Assembly (NCBI GenBank): GCA_965234325.1
Contig: OZ248407.1
Location: forward strand, 1,426,001-1,490,000
DNA: 64,000 nucleotides
Reading direction: 5' to 3'
From: Limnohabitans kasalickyi
GTDB taxonomy: Bacteria; Pseudomonadota; Gammaproteobacteria; Burkholderiales; Burkholderiaceae_C
The notes under the pieces were generated by a model. That model worked only from the letters and a program-made list of their open reading frames with translations, had not been told where the DNA came from and made no database searches. The position numbers and the translations under genes are program-made. Positions 1 through 8,521 of the stretch are shown one piece after another. The number at the start of each line of letters is the position of its first letter. Within the stretch, counting starts at the first letter, position 1.

Positions 1-2176
1 CCTTACGCGCTTTACCGCCCACCTTGGTGAACGCTTTCTTGACGGCAGATTTAAAGTTCTGAATGGGCGATATCCCGCCCTCAAAACTGCCACCGTTGCG
101 CGAAGGCGCCCGATCTTTGCCAGAACGAACGGCTGGTGCAGCCTCCTCACCTTCACGCACCAAGCGGAAGTCAATTTTTCGACCATCCAAATCGACACGG
201 CTGACTTGTACACGCACGCGCGAGCCAATGGCATAGCGAATACCTGAACGCTCACCGCGCAACTCTTGGCGAGCCTCATCAAAGCGGAAATATTCACCAC
301 CCAACTCGGTGATGTGCACCAAGCCCTCGACGTACATGGCGTCTAACGTGACAAACAAGCCAAAGCTAGTGGCCGTGGTGACAACACCGCCATACTCTTC
401 ACCCAAATGCTCACGCATGTATTTGCATTTGAGCCAAGCTTCCACATCCCGACTGGCCTCGTCCGCACGTCGCTCATTGGCACTGCAATGCAAGCCCGCA
501 GCCTCCCAAGCTTGTTGATCCACTGTGACTTTGGGTTTTTGAGCCAACTTTTCCGAGGGTTCGCGCACACGAGAGGCCAAGCGGCGCGCCAACTTGGCAT
601 GTGCTTCACCGGGTGTAGGCAAGGCTGGCAGTTGATAACGGCGTTGCAACAAAATAGCTTTGATGACGCGGTGCACCAGTAAATCTGGGTAGCGACGAAT
701 GGGGCTTGTGAAATGCGTGTAGGCCTCAAACGCCAAACCAAAGTGACCATTGTTCATGGGCGTATAAATGGCTTGCTGCATGGATCGCAGCAACATGGCA
801 TGAATTTGCTGCGCATCGGGCCGTTCTTTGGTGGCCTCAGCAATCGCTTGAAAATCACTCGGCTTAGGGTCGTTACCCACCGACATGTTCACGCCCGAAG
901 CTTTCAGAAAGCCTCTCAAAATTTCGATTTTTTCAGGCGTGGGGCCTTCATGCACACGGAACAAGCCAGGTTGTTTGCTCTGCAAAATAAAATCAGCACT
1001 GCACACGTTGGCAGCCAGCATGGCCTCTTCAATCAACTTGTGCGCGTCGTTGCGTGTACGCGGAATGATTTTCTCAATGCGTCCGCTGTCGTCACAAACA
1101 ATTTGTGTCTCTGTAGTTTCAAAGTCAACGGCACCGCGCGCGTGGCGTGCTTTCAATAACGCACCGTACACGTCATGCAAATTCAACAAGTCGGGAATGC
1201 GCTCTTTGCGTTTTGCCGCTTCTGGACCACGCGTGTTCGACAAAATCGCGGCAACTTCGGTGTAAGTAAACCGCGCATGGCTGTGCATGACCGCAGGGTA
1301 AAACTGATAAGCCTGCACATCACCTGTTGACGTGATCATCATGTCGCACACCATGCACAAGCGCTCGACATCAGGGTTGAGCGAACACAAACCGTTCGAC
1401 AGTTTCTCGGGCAGCATGGGGATCACACGGCGCGGAAAGTACACGCTGGTAGCGCGGTCATACGCATCGATGTCGATGGCACTGCCGGTATCCACGTAGT
1501 GACTCACGTCGGCAATCGCCACCAGCAAACGCCAGCCTTTGGTTTTTCCGACTTTGGCGGGCTCGCAATAAACAGCATCGTCAAAGTCGCGCGCGTCTTC
1601 TCCGTCAATCGTGACCAAGGCGACGTCGGTCAGATCAACGCGGCCTTTTTTGTCTTGCGCACGCACCTTGTCTGGCAAGCCACGCGCCAAAGCCAAACAG
1701 CCTTCAGAAAATTCGTGCGGCACGCCATATTTGCGTACGGCAATTTCGATTTCCATGCCGGGGTCATCCACCTCACCCAACACTTCTTTGATACGACCCA
1801 CAGGTTGTCCGTACAAACTCGGAGGTTCGGTCAATTCAACCACCACCACTTGTCCTGAAATGGCTTTGCCAGTGGCGCCTTTGTGGATCAAGACATCCTG
1901 GCCATAGCGCTTATCTTCAGGCGCGACCAACCAAACACCACTCTCTTGAAGCAATCGGCCAATGATGGGTTGCTTGGAGCGTTCCAAAATTTCAACCACG
2001 CGACCTTCGGGTCGACCTTTACGATCTAAGCGAACCACGCGCGCTTTCACGCGATCTCGGTGCAAGACAGCACGCATTTCATTCGGTGGCAAATAAATGT
2101 CTGGCGCACCGTCATCACGCTGCACAAAACCATGACCATCTCGGTGACCCGACACGGTTCCTTCAAACTCTTCCAG
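1..2176 (-). CDS. rnr: Ribonuclease R (3' end beyond window)
   Basis: Processive 3'-5' exoribonuclease that degrades structured RNA. Reading from the right, the frame shows an N-terminal cold-shock-type OB fold (GHRDGHGFVQRDDG), the RNB catalytic block with its metal-binding aspartates (DGEDARDFDDAVYCEP), then the FTSPIRRYPDLLVHR motif. A C-terminal S1 domain (GLFVTLDAMYVEGLVHI) and a basic tail run off the window edge at base 1, so the stop is not seen. The start is unclear: no in-frame ATG, GTG or TTG occurs upstream of GTG 2155-2153, which would cut into the first OB strand, whereas similarity to the usual N-terminus reaches a CTG at 2176-2174. The end given is that CTG. The 5' end abuts the tRNA-Leu promoter. 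Product is secure, start is not. Confidence 0.93.
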   Translation of the reverse strand, partial: MEEFEGTVSGHRDGHGFVQRDDGAPDIYLPPNEMRAVLHRDRVKARVVRLDRKGRPEGRVVEILERSKQPIIGRLLQESGVWLVAPEDKRYGQDVLIHKGATGKAISGQVVVVELTEPPSLYGQPVGRIKEVLGEVDDPGMEIEIAVRKYGVPHEFSEGCLALARGLPDKVRAQDKKGRVDLTDVALVTIDGEDARDFDDAVYCEPAKVGKTKGWRLLVAIADVSHYVDTGSAIDIDAYDRATSVYFPRRVIPMLPEKLSNGLCSLNPDVERLCMVCDMMITSTGDVQAYQFYPAVMHSHARFTYTEVAAILSNTRGPEAAKRKERIPDLLNLHDVYGALLKARHARGAVDFETTETQIVCDDSGRIEKIIPRTRNDAHKLIEEAMLAANVCSADFILQSKQPGLFRVHEGPTPEKIEILRGFLKASGVNMSVGNDPKPSDFQAIAEATKERPDAQQIHAMLLRSMQQAIYTPMNNGHFGLAFEAYTHFTSPIRRYPDLLVHRVIKAILLQRRYQLPALPTPGEAHAKLARRLASRVREPSEKLAQKPKVTVDQQAWEAAGLHCSANERRADEASRDVEAWLKCKYMREHLGEEYGGVVTTATSFGLFVTLDAMYVEGLVHITELGGEYFRFDEARQELRGERSGIRYAIGSRVRVQVSRVDLDGRKIDFRLVREGEEAAPAVRSGKDRAPSRNGGSFEGGISPIQNFKSAVKKAFTKVGGKARK

Positions 2177-2183
2177 TAATGAA

Positions 2184-2211
2184 CTGGCAACTGTGGAATT
2201 TTTGATACAAT
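2184..2211 (+). promoter_or_regulatory. Probable promoter of tRNA-Leu
   Basis: A -10 hexamer TACAAT (2206-2211) sits 17 bases before the tRNA 5' end. A weak -35 match CTGGCA (2184-2189) lies 16 bases further upstream. The element overlaps the 5' coding end of rnr on the other strand. This is a consensus match only. Confidence 0.45.
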
Positions 2212-2228
2212 GCTCTCTTTCCTGAGAT

Positions 2229-2313
<85 letters not shown>

Positions 2314-2327
2314 ATATAAGTTAAATG

Positions 2328-2358
2328 AAAGCCACCTCTTCGGTGGCTTTTGTTTTTT
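2328..2358 (+). terminator. Rho-independent terminator after tRNA-Leu
   Basis: AAAGCCACC and GGTGGCTTT form a 9-bp stem with a five-base loop, followed by TGTTTTTT. It ends the tRNA-Leu transcript. The A-rich left arm may also help stop rimO from the opposite side. Confidence 0.85.
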
Positions 2359-2364
2359 CTGATG

Positions 2365-3744
2365 TTAGATGGGTTGTGCGACAAGATCATGACCATCGGT
2401 CGCCACGACTTTCGCGCGTGTGAACTCGCCCACTTTCAACACTTTGCTGAGTTTGTCAGACGGCAACAGCTTCACTGAACCATCAATCTCTGGCGCATCG
2501 GCATAGCTGCGGCCCACGCCACCTTTGCGGCCGCCAGCGGGGGCGGAATCGACCAGCACCTGGATGGTCGAACCAATACGGCGCTTGAGCTTGGCAATCG
2601 ACACCTCTTCAGCCACTTCCATGAAACGCGCCTGACGTGCTTCACGGACTTCTTTCGGCAACATGCCTGGAATGTCGTTGGCAGCCGCACCGTCAACGGG
2701 GCTGTAAGCGAAGCAACCCGCACGGTCAATCTCAGCTTCACGCACGAAGTTGAGTAAATGCTCAAACTCTTCTTCGGTTTCGCCAGGAAAGCCAGCTATG
2801 AAGGTGCTGCGAATCACAATTTGCGGGCACAGCTCGCGCCAACGCGCAATGCGCTCTAAGTTTTTCTCGCCACTGGCTGGGCGCTTCATACGCTTCAACA
2901 CATCAGGGTGGCTGTGCTGAAACGGCACATCCAAATACGGCAATACATGGCCCGTGGCCATCAGAGGAATGATGTCATCGACGCTGGGGTATGGGTACAC
3001 ATAGTGCAAACGCACCCAAGCGCCATAGGTTTGCGCCAACTTGGCCAAGGCTTGCGCCAACTCCAAGGTGCGCGTCTTGATGGGCTGGCCATCAAAGAAA
3101 CCTGTGACGTACTTCACATCCACACCGTAGGCTGAGGTGTCTTGGCTGATGACCAACAACTCCTTCACGCCGCCTTCAAACAGTGCACGCGCTTCTTTGA
3201 GCACATCACCAATGGGACGGCTCACCAAATCGCCACGCATGGACGGGATGATGCAAAACGTGCAACGGTGGTTACAGCCTTCGCTGATTTTCAAATACGC
3301 ATAGTGCTTGGGCGTGAGCTTGATGCCCGCTTCACCAAAGCTGTTAGGCACCAAATCGATGAATGGATCATGCGGCTTGGGCAAATGGGCATGCACCGCA
3401 TCCATCACCTCTTGCGTGGCGTGCGGACCTGTGACAGCCAACACACTGGGGTGCATTTGCATCACCAAGTTCGAGCCACCTTCGGCTTGCCGCGCACCTA
3501 AGCAACCCGTCACAATAACTTTGCCGTTTTCGGCCAAGGCTTCACCAATGGTGTCAAGGCTTTCTTTGACGGCATCATCGATGAAGCCGCAGGTGTTGAC
3601 GATGACCAAGTCAGCGCCAGCAAACGTTTTAGAGGTTTGATAGCCCTCGGCGCTGAGTTGGGTCAAGATCAACTCAGAGTCGGTCAATGCCTTGGGACAG
3701 CCTAGGCTCACGAACCCTACTTTTGGCGCAGTTATTTCACTCAT
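2365..3744 (-). CDS. rimO: Ribosomal protein uS12 methylthiotransferase RimO
   Basis: Radical-SAM enzyme that adds a methylthio group to the conserved aspartate of ribosomal protein S12. The 459-residue length fits the family. The N-terminal UPF0004 domain begins with GFVSLGCPKALTDSE and carries further cysteines for the auxiliary cluster (NTCGF, TGCLG). The radical-SAM triad CNHRCTFC lies near residues 157-164 and is followed by the IIPSMRG sequence typical of RimO. A C-terminal TRAM domain covers roughly the last 65 residues. MiaB is the main alternative, but the GCPKALTDSE and CIIPSMRG motifs favour RimO. The stop of phaR (3741) overlaps the rimO ATG (3744) by four bases, so the two are translationally coupled. 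Confidence 0.96.
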   Translation of the reverse strand: MSEITAPKVGFVSLGCPKALTDSELILTQLSAEGYQTSKTFAGADLVIVNTCGFIDDAVKESLDTIGEALAENGKVIVTGCLGARQAEGGSNLVMQMHPSVLAVTGPHATQEVMDAVHAHLPKPHDPFIDLVPNSFGEAGIKLTPKHYAYLKISEGCNHRCTFCIIPSMRGDLVSRPIGDVLKEARALFEGGVKELLVISQDTSAYGVDVKYVTGFFDGQPIKTRTLELAQALAKLAQTYGAWVRLHYVYPYPSVDDIIPLMATGHVLPYLDVPFQHSHPDVLKRMKRPASGEKNLERIARWRELCPQIVIRSTFIAGFPGETEEEFEHLLNFVREAEIDRAGCFAYSPVDGAAANDIPGMLPKEVREARQARFMEVAEEVSIAKLKRRIGSTIQVLVDSAPAGGRKGGVGRSYADAPEIDGSVKLLPSDKLSKVLKVGEFTRAKVVATDGHDLVAQPI

Positions 3745-4262
3745 CGACGTTTGACTCCCATGACTTCCAACATTTGTTCAGTTTGCTTTTGCATGTGTTT
3801 TTGCATTTGTTCCTGCAAATCCATGAATGCGTTTGTGGATTGCTCGGCGTAACTGCCCATGACGCTCGGCATCAAGGGCAAAGACGTCAAGTCTTTGGAA
3901 CGATCCGCCAGTTGGGACTGAATGTCCATGAAGGCTTGAACGTTCTTTTCAAGGTAAGGCCCCATGAAGCCTTGCAGGGTGCTGCCATAAAAACGAATGA
4001 CATTGGCGAGCATACGCTCGGTCAAAATGGGGACACCCTCAGCCTCTTGTTCCAAAATAATTTGCAACAAAATGCTGCGCGTTAAATCTTCGCCAGTTTT
4101 GGCATCGCGAACCACCAAAGGCTCACCAGCCATGACTAACAGTTTGATGTCAGCCAAAGCCACGTAGCTGGAAGTTGCTGTGTCATACAGCCGACGGTTG
4201 GGGTATTTTTTGATCACTCGCTCGCCGTCTTGTGCAGACGTGGCATTTATTTTGTTGCTCAT
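3741..4262 (-). CDS. phaR: Polyhydroxyalkanoate synthesis repressor PhaR
   Basis: DNA-binding repressor that also binds PHB; it represses phasin and PHB genes until granules titrate it. The 173-residue protein has the PHB/PHA accumulation regulator DNA-binding domain at its N-terminus (IKKYPNRRLYDTATSSYV, about residues 16-33) and then the PHB-binding region rich in hydrophobic residues (GFMGPYLEKNVQAFMD). The C-terminus is glutamine- and lysine-rich. I chose ATG 4262 because GGGAGC lies ten bases upstream and the PhaR fold starts just after; the frame stays open further upstream, but that runs into the tRNA-Val terminator. Its ATGA overlap with rimO suggests co-transcription. Likely targets in this window are the phasin gene and possibly hbdH. 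Confidence 0.93.
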   Translation of the reverse strand: MSNKINATSAQDGERVIKKYPNRRLYDTATSSYVALADIKLLVMAGEPLVVRDAKTGEDLTRSILLQIILEQEAEGVPILTERMLANVIRFYGSTLQGFMGPYLEKNVQAFMDIQSQLADRSKDLTSLPLMPSVMGSYAEQSTNAFMDLQEQMQKHMQKQTEQMLEVMGVKRR

Positions 4263-4280
4263 GAGAGAGCTCCCGTAGTC

Positions 4281-4315
4281 AAAAAAAGCCCGCCACTGAA
4301 ACATCAGTGCCGGGC
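4281..4315 (-). terminator. Rho-independent terminator after tRNA-Val
   Basis: On the minus strand a stem GCCCG-x-CACTG / CAGTG-x-CGGGC with one mismatch and a six-base loop is followed by TTTTTTT (4287-4281). It lies just after the 3' end of tRNA-Val and before the phaR start. Confidence 0.85.
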
Positions 4316-4330
4316 CGCACGGGGAACAAA

Positions 4331-4407
4331 TGGTAGGCGCGATTGGAATCGAACCAACGACCCCCACCATGTCAAGGTGGTGCTCTAACCAACTGAGCTA
4401 CGCGCCT
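4331..4407 (-). tRNA. tRNA-Val (anticodon GAC)
   Basis: Read on the minus strand, acceptor AGGCGCG (4407-4401) pairs with CGCGCCT before discriminator A and an encoded CCA (4333-4331). The D arm is GCTCAGTTGGTTAGAGC. The anticodon stem CCACC/GGTGG holds loop TTGACAT, giving GAC for valine. The T loop is GGTTCGATTCC. It lies 30 bases downstream of relA on the same strand and is followed by its own terminator. Confidence 0.97.
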
Positions 4408-4437
4408 ACTTGTTCGATTCAGAAATTATAACCCAGT

Positions 4438-6699
4438 TTATCTCCTCCTCGCCGACCGAACGCCCTTTACTTCACGGACGGTGGTCAAAACTTTTTCTAA
4501 TCGCCGCGAATCTCCCACCTCAATGGTGAAAGTCATCCAGGCCAAATCTTTGATCGATTGGGTTTGCACGCCAATCACATTCATTTTTTCTTTGGCAAAG
4601 ACTTCCGAAATATCACGCAGCAATCCTTGTCGATCAAAGGCTTCGATGTAGACATCCACTGGATAAACCAAAGCTTGCGCCGATTGCGATTGCCCCCAAG
4701 TCACTTCAATCACACGTCCCGCATCTCGCGCGGCCATCTGACGAAAGTTGGCGCAATCTCCCCGATGAATACTCACACCTTTGCCGCGTGTGACAAACCC
4801 CCGAATGTCATCTGGCGGTGCGGGCTTGCAGCAGCGTGCCAATTGCGTCAGCAAAGAATCAACACCCACCACCAACACCCCACCACCTGGCGTCTTGTCA
4901 GAGTGCCTTGCTTTTTTTAGCAAGACATAGTCATCTGCCCCCAGCGCTGGTGAGGGTGGATTCAAAAATATTTCAATATTTCGCAAAGAAAATTCTTCTT
5001 TGCCCACCACCCCAAACAACGCATCCGCTGTTTTGAACCCCAGTTGCGAAGCTAAGTCCTCTAACTTGATCGCAGTTTTACCTTCTCGTTGCAACAGCTT
5101 TTCGACCGCCTCTCGTCCCCTCGCTACGGTTTCGTTGACTGCCAATGCATTGAACCAAGCACGAACCTTGGACTTAGCACGAGAGCTGACCAAATACCCC
5201 AAATCTACGTTCAGCCAATCACGCGATGGCCCACCTTCTTTGATGGCGGTCACCTCCACGGTCTGGCCATTTTTCAAAGGCGTATTGAGTGGCACCATGG
5301 CACCATCCACACGCGCACCGCGGCAACGATGGCCCAAGTTGGTGTGCAGGGTGTACGCAAAGTCAATGGGCGTTGCCCCTTGAGGCAGTTCAACCACGGC
5401 AGCGTCTGGGGTGAGGACATAAATACGGTCACTTAGGGTGTCAGTGCTCGCCACCGAGGCAGCACTGTCATCCACCTGAGCATTACCACTGGCTAGCTCG
5501 CGCTCCCAGGCTAGTAATTGACGAAGCACAGCAATCTTGGCGTCGTAATCGCCAGAGGCGGAGACGCCCGCGTAGCCTTTGGTACCCGCCTCTTTGTAAG
5601 CCCAATGTGCGGAAACGCCATTTTCGGCGTGGGCATGCATGTCTTCAGTGCGAATTTGAATTTCAATGGCTCTGCCTTGCTCATCCCTCACCACGGTGTG
5701 CAGCGATTGATAGCCGTTGGGCTTAGGACGGGCGATGTAGTCGTCAAACTCTTCTACGATAGGCGAGAAATGTGTGTGTACCCAACTCAGTGCGGCATAG
5801 CAATCTGGAACAGAAGGCACCACAACACGCAAAGCACGAATGTCAAAGACGTGTGAAAAGTCCAAGGACTTGCCACGCATTTTTTTAACAATACTGTAGA
5901 TGTGTTTAGGACGCCCTTGGACTTGGGCCTCAATGCCTTGCGCGAGCAACTCCGTTTCGAGTTGTTGGCGTAGTTGGGTCATGTATTGCTCGCGCACCAA
6001 ACGCTTTTCATCTAACCAGCCAGCCACTTGGCGGTAAGTCTGGGGCTCCAAAAAACGGAATGACAAATCTTCCATTTCCCACTTGATCTGCCAAATTCCA
6101 AGCCGATTGGCAAGCGGCGCAAATACATGAAGCGATTCATGTGCAAGCGCATGGGGCACCGAAATTTTGCTCGCCGCATAGTGACGCAAAGTTTGCAAAC
6201 GCGAGGCTAAGCGCAGCAAGACCACGCGCAAATCCCGTGAAAAGGCGAGCAGCATTTTTCGCACGTTTTCGGTTTGAAATTCAAGCGGCAAGCCCTCCGC
6301 TGCGTTCACACGCGCTTGACGCTGCACACGAATCAGCCGTGTGGTTTCAAGCGCTAAATTCGCGTAGGTTTTGCCAAACGCCTTGGTAATCACTTCCTCT
6401 GGCTTGTTCAGGTAATCGCTGGCGTAGACCAAATAAGTGGCAGCCTGCATCGCCTCTGAACCACCAATACTGGACAAAATGGCGGCAACCGCGTCGGCAT
6501 GTGCCAAAACATCCTCGCCGGTATCCAGGTTCGCCCCCATCAACAAGGGCTCAGCAAATGCCCTTGCTCGCGTCAAAGCATGGGGCTGATCAGGCAGATC
6601 TTGCAAGGTCACAGGCAACACAGGCGGCTGCGGCTGGTCTGTGTTGTATTTCATAACAGGCTCACATTCATTCAGCGAATCGACAACTGAAAACTTCAT
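4438..6699 (-). CDS. relA: RelA-type (p)ppGpp synthetase
   Basis: Stringent-response synthetase that makes (p)ppGpp on stalled ribosomes. At 753 residues it has the long RelA/SpoT layout. The N-terminal region (about 50-150) resembles the HD hydrolase fold, but the HD motif is replaced by AATYLVYASDYLN, so hydrolysis is probably lost. The synthetase domain carries FDDYIARPKPNGYQSLHT near residue 316. A TGS domain begins near 423, a Cys-rich zinc-finger segment (RCCKPAPPDDIRGF) lies near 618, and an ACT domain ends the protein. SpoT is excluded by the degenerate HD site. The first ATG (6699) is used; an alternative ATG lies at 6654. Divergent from hbdH with only 42 bases between starts. Confidence 0.94.
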   Translation of the reverse strand: MKFSVVDSLNECEPVMKYNTDQPQPPVLPVTLQDLPDQPHALTRARAFAEPLLMGANLDTGEDVLAHADAVAAILSSIGGSEAMQAATYLVYASDYLNKPEEVITKAFGKTYANLALETTRLIRVQRQARVNAAEGLPLEFQTENVRKMLLAFSRDLRVVLLRLASRLQTLRHYAASKISVPHALAHESLHVFAPLANRLGIWQIKWEMEDLSFRFLEPQTYRQVAGWLDEKRLVREQYMTQLRQQLETELLAQGIEAQVQGRPKHIYSIVKKMRGKSLDFSHVFDIRALRVVVPSVPDCYAALSWVHTHFSPIVEEFDDYIARPKPNGYQSLHTVVRDEQGRAIEIQIRTEDMHAHAENGVSAHWAYKEAGTKGYAGVSASGDYDAKIAVLRQLLAWERELASGNAQVDDSAASVASTDTLSDRIYVLTPDAAVVELPQGATPIDFAYTLHTNLGHRCRGARVDGAMVPLNTPLKNGQTVEVTAIKEGGPSRDWLNVDLGYLVSSRAKSKVRAWFNALAVNETVARGREAVEKLLQREGKTAIKLEDLASQLGFKTADALFGVVGKEEFSLRNIEIFLNPPSPALGADDYVLLKKARHSDKTPGGGVLVVGVDSLLTQLARCCKPAPPDDIRGFVTRGKGVSIHRGDCANFRQMAARDAGRVIEVTWGQSQSAQALVYPVDVYIEAFDRQGLLRDISEVFAKEKMNVIGVQTQSIKDLAWMTFTIEVGDSRRLEKVLTTVREVKGVRSARRR

Positions 6700-6713
6700 A
6701 ATGTCAGAAGTTT
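6691..6713. repeat. Inverted repeat at the relA start
   Basis: AAACTTC (6691-6697) and GAAGTTT (6707-6713) form a perfect 7-bp inverted repeat with a nine-base spacer. It covers the relA start codon in the short relA/hbdH divergent region. It could be an operator or an mRNA hairpin over the relA start; the sequence does not decide. Confidence 0.4.
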
Positions 6714-6741
6714 CTCATCGTAATTCAAATGGAGTTTTCAA

Positions 6742-7524
6742 ATGTCAGATCGCACACTCGTCGGTAAAACAGCATTGGTGACCGGCTCCACAAGCGGCAT
6801 CGGTTTAGGTATCGCCAAAGAGCTGGCCCAACAAGGCGCGAACATCGTCCTCAATGGCTTTGGTGACGTCGAGGGCCCCAAAGCAGAAATCAGCGCCTTG
6901 GGCGTGCAAGTGGCTTACCACGGGGCTGACATGAGCAAAGCTGCCGACATTGAAGCAATGATGACATTTGCAGACAACACCTTCGGAGGCGTCGACATTT
7001 TGGTCAACAACGCTGGCATCCAACACGTGGCCACCGTAGAAGACTTTCCCGTTGAGCGGTGGGATGCCATCATCGCCATCAACCTGACCAGCGCGTTTCA
7101 CACCAGCCGCTTGGCATTGCCCTACATGCAAAAAAACAACTGGGGGCGCATCATCAACATCGCGTCTGTCCATGGCCTGGTAGGGTCTGCCCAAAAATCA
7201 GCCTACGTGGCAGCGAAACACGGCATCGTCGGTTTGACCAAAGTGACTGCGCTTGAAAACGCCACCACAGGCGTGACTTGCAACGCCATTTGCCCAGGCT
7301 GGGTGTTAACGCCCTTGGTACAGAAACAAATCGATGCCAAAGCCATTGCTTTAGACATAAGCAATGACGAAGCCGTCAAGCAATTGTTGGGCGAAAAAGA
7401 GCCATCTATGCGATTTACAACCCCCGAAGAATTAGGTGCGTTAGCCACGTTCTTTTGTTCACCCGCAGGCAACAACATTCGTGGCGTAGCTTGGAATATG
7501 GATGGCGGCTGGGCGGCGCAGTGA
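6742..7524 (+). CDS. hbdH: D-3-hydroxybutyrate dehydrogenase
   Basis: NAD-dependent short-chain dehydrogenase that oxidises 3-hydroxybutyrate released from PHB to acetoacetate. The 260-residue protein has the Rossmann motif TGSTSGIG at 14-21, NNAG at 89-92, and the catalytic set Ser142, Tyr155, Lys159 (ASVHGLVGSAQKSAYVAAK). The stretch VTCNAICPGWVLTPLV and the LLGEKEPSMRF segment are characteristic of the 3-hydroxybutyrate dehydrogenase subfamily. GGAG seven bases before the ATG supports the start. Presence of phaR and a phasin gene in the same window supports a PHB role. A general SDR function cannot be excluded from sequence alone. Confidence 0.9.
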   Translation: MSDRTLVGKTALVTGSTSGIGLGIAKELAQQGANIVLNGFGDVEGPKAEISALGVQVAYHGADMSKAADIEAMMTFADNTFGGVDILVNNAGIQHVATVEDFPVERWDAIIAINLTSAFHTSRLALPYMQKNNWGRIINIASVHGLVGSAQKSAYVAAKHGIVGLTKVTALENATTGVTCNAICPGWVLTPLVQKQIDAKAIALDISNDEAVKQLLGEKEPSMRFTTPEELGALATFFCSPAGNNIRGVAWNMDGGWAAQ

Positions 7525-7634
7525 TGCTCAGATAAACATTGTCCAATTGTTAAAGTTAAAACTATTTATTTAAAAGAAAGCAAATTCCTACTTACAATCA
7601 AAACATAAAACAATTTCTCCCTTACCTTAGAGGT

Positions 7635-8042
7635 ATGACACAAAGCTACCCTAAAGAAACTGGAAAGTTTGCAGACCGCTTCCGTGCAGCGTTGAAAGAC
7701 GCTGGCGTTCGTGTCTCAGCCACGGTCGTGGCCAACGAGTTCAACTTGAGGTACTGGGGAGAAGGTATTTCCTCCCATGCAGCTCGTAATTGGCTCATGG
7801 GGGTGTCCATCCCTAAACAAGACAAACTTTTAGTGCTGTCTAAGTGGCTCAAAATTTCCCCCGAAGGGCTTTTGTTTGGAACTCCGCCGCCACGACCGGC
7901 AGACGAAGCAGCCAAAGACGAGCACATGAACTTGGTGGATCAACAGCTCATTTCACGCTACTTTGCGCTGCAGCCCGAACAACGGCGTGTCGTCAGAGAA
8001 GTTGTAGAGGGTCTTGCAGCCCTGAACCCCAAGAATCAATAA
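7635..8042 (+). CDS. XRE-like helix-turn-helix regulator
   Basis: Small 135-residue protein with a lambda-repressor-like HTH between about residues 10 and 75. The segments FADRFRAALKDAGV, SSHAARNWLMGVSIPKQDKL and LSKWLKISPEGLLFG show the fold, including the WL(K)xxPxxLL(F)G end typical of phage-repressor-like regulators in Burkholderiales. No peptidase or sensor domain follows; the C-terminal 45 residues are charged. The ATG is preceded directly by AGAGGT with no usual spacing, so translation initiation may be weak. The preceding 110 bases (7525-7634) are strikingly AT-rich and hold the likely promoter. The 3' end overlaps the ispF stop by seven bases on the opposite strand. Target unknown. 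Confidence 0.75.
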   Translation: MTQSYPKETGKFADRFRAALKDAGVRVSATVVANEFNLRYWGEGISSHAARNWLMGVSIPKQDKLLVLSKWLKISPEGLLFGTPPPRPADEAAKDEHMNLVDQQLISRYFALQPEQRRVVREVVEGLAALNPKNQ

Positions 8043-8518
8043 ATCAAAGCGGAGGCTCTGGCCTCCATGCTTTGACCTAGGCCCACAGGGCCTATTTTTT
8101 CGGCCGTCTTCGCTTTCACATTCACTTGGCTGACATCCACATTCAAAGCTTGCGCAATCCGTACACACATGTGCGGAATGTAAGTGGCCAACTTAGGCGA
8201 CTGAGCAATCACCGTGCTATCCACATTACCAATCGTGAAACCCGCGTCACGAACGGCATTTGCTGCCTGTTGCAATAAAACCCAAGAATCTGCACCTTTA
8301 AATTTAGCATCCGTGTCTGGAAAATGACGGCCGATGTCGCCCAACGCCGCCGCTCCCAACAAGGCATCGGTGATCGCGTGGAGCAAAACATCTGCGTCTG
8401 AATGACCCAGCAATCCAAATGGATGCGGCACATGCACCCCGCCCAACATCAAAGGACGTCCCTCCACCAAAGCATGGACATCCCAACCTTCACCAATTCG
8501 AAATTTAGGCATCGTCAT
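8036..8518 (-). CDS. ispF: 2-C-methyl-D-erythritol 2,4-cyclodiphosphate synthase
   Basis: Fifth step of the MEP isoprenoid pathway: cyclises CDP-methylerythritol 2-phosphate with loss of CMP. The 160-residue protein is full length. Zinc ligands Asp13 and His15 (GEGWDVHAL) and His47 (GHSDADVLLHAI) are present, as are the DIGRHFPDTD loop and the NVDSTVIAQ strand. The C-terminal KAKTAEKIGPVGLGQSMEA is the standard IspF ending. It is separated from ispD by three bases, so the two form an operon. Its tail overlaps the convergent XRE gene. Confidence 0.97.
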   Translation of the reverse strand: MTMPKFRIGEGWDVHALVEGRPLMLGGVHVPHPFGLLGHSDADVLLHAITDALLGAAALGDIGRHFPDTDAKFKGADSWVLLQQAANAVRDAGFTIGNVDSTVIAQSPKLATYIPHMCVRIAQALNVDVSQVNVKAKTAEKIGPVGLGQSMEARASALIY

Positions 8519-8521
8519 TCT

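Noticed and set aside
4263..4370. Upstream extension of phaR
   Set aside because: It runs through the tRNA-Val terminator and into the tRNA gene; ATG 4262 has a ribosome-binding site.
7525..7634. AT-rich 110-base gap before the XRE gene as a possible horizontally acquired boundary
   Set aside because: It is short, both flanks have normal codon use, and promoters are expected to be AT-rich. No repeat marks an insertion.
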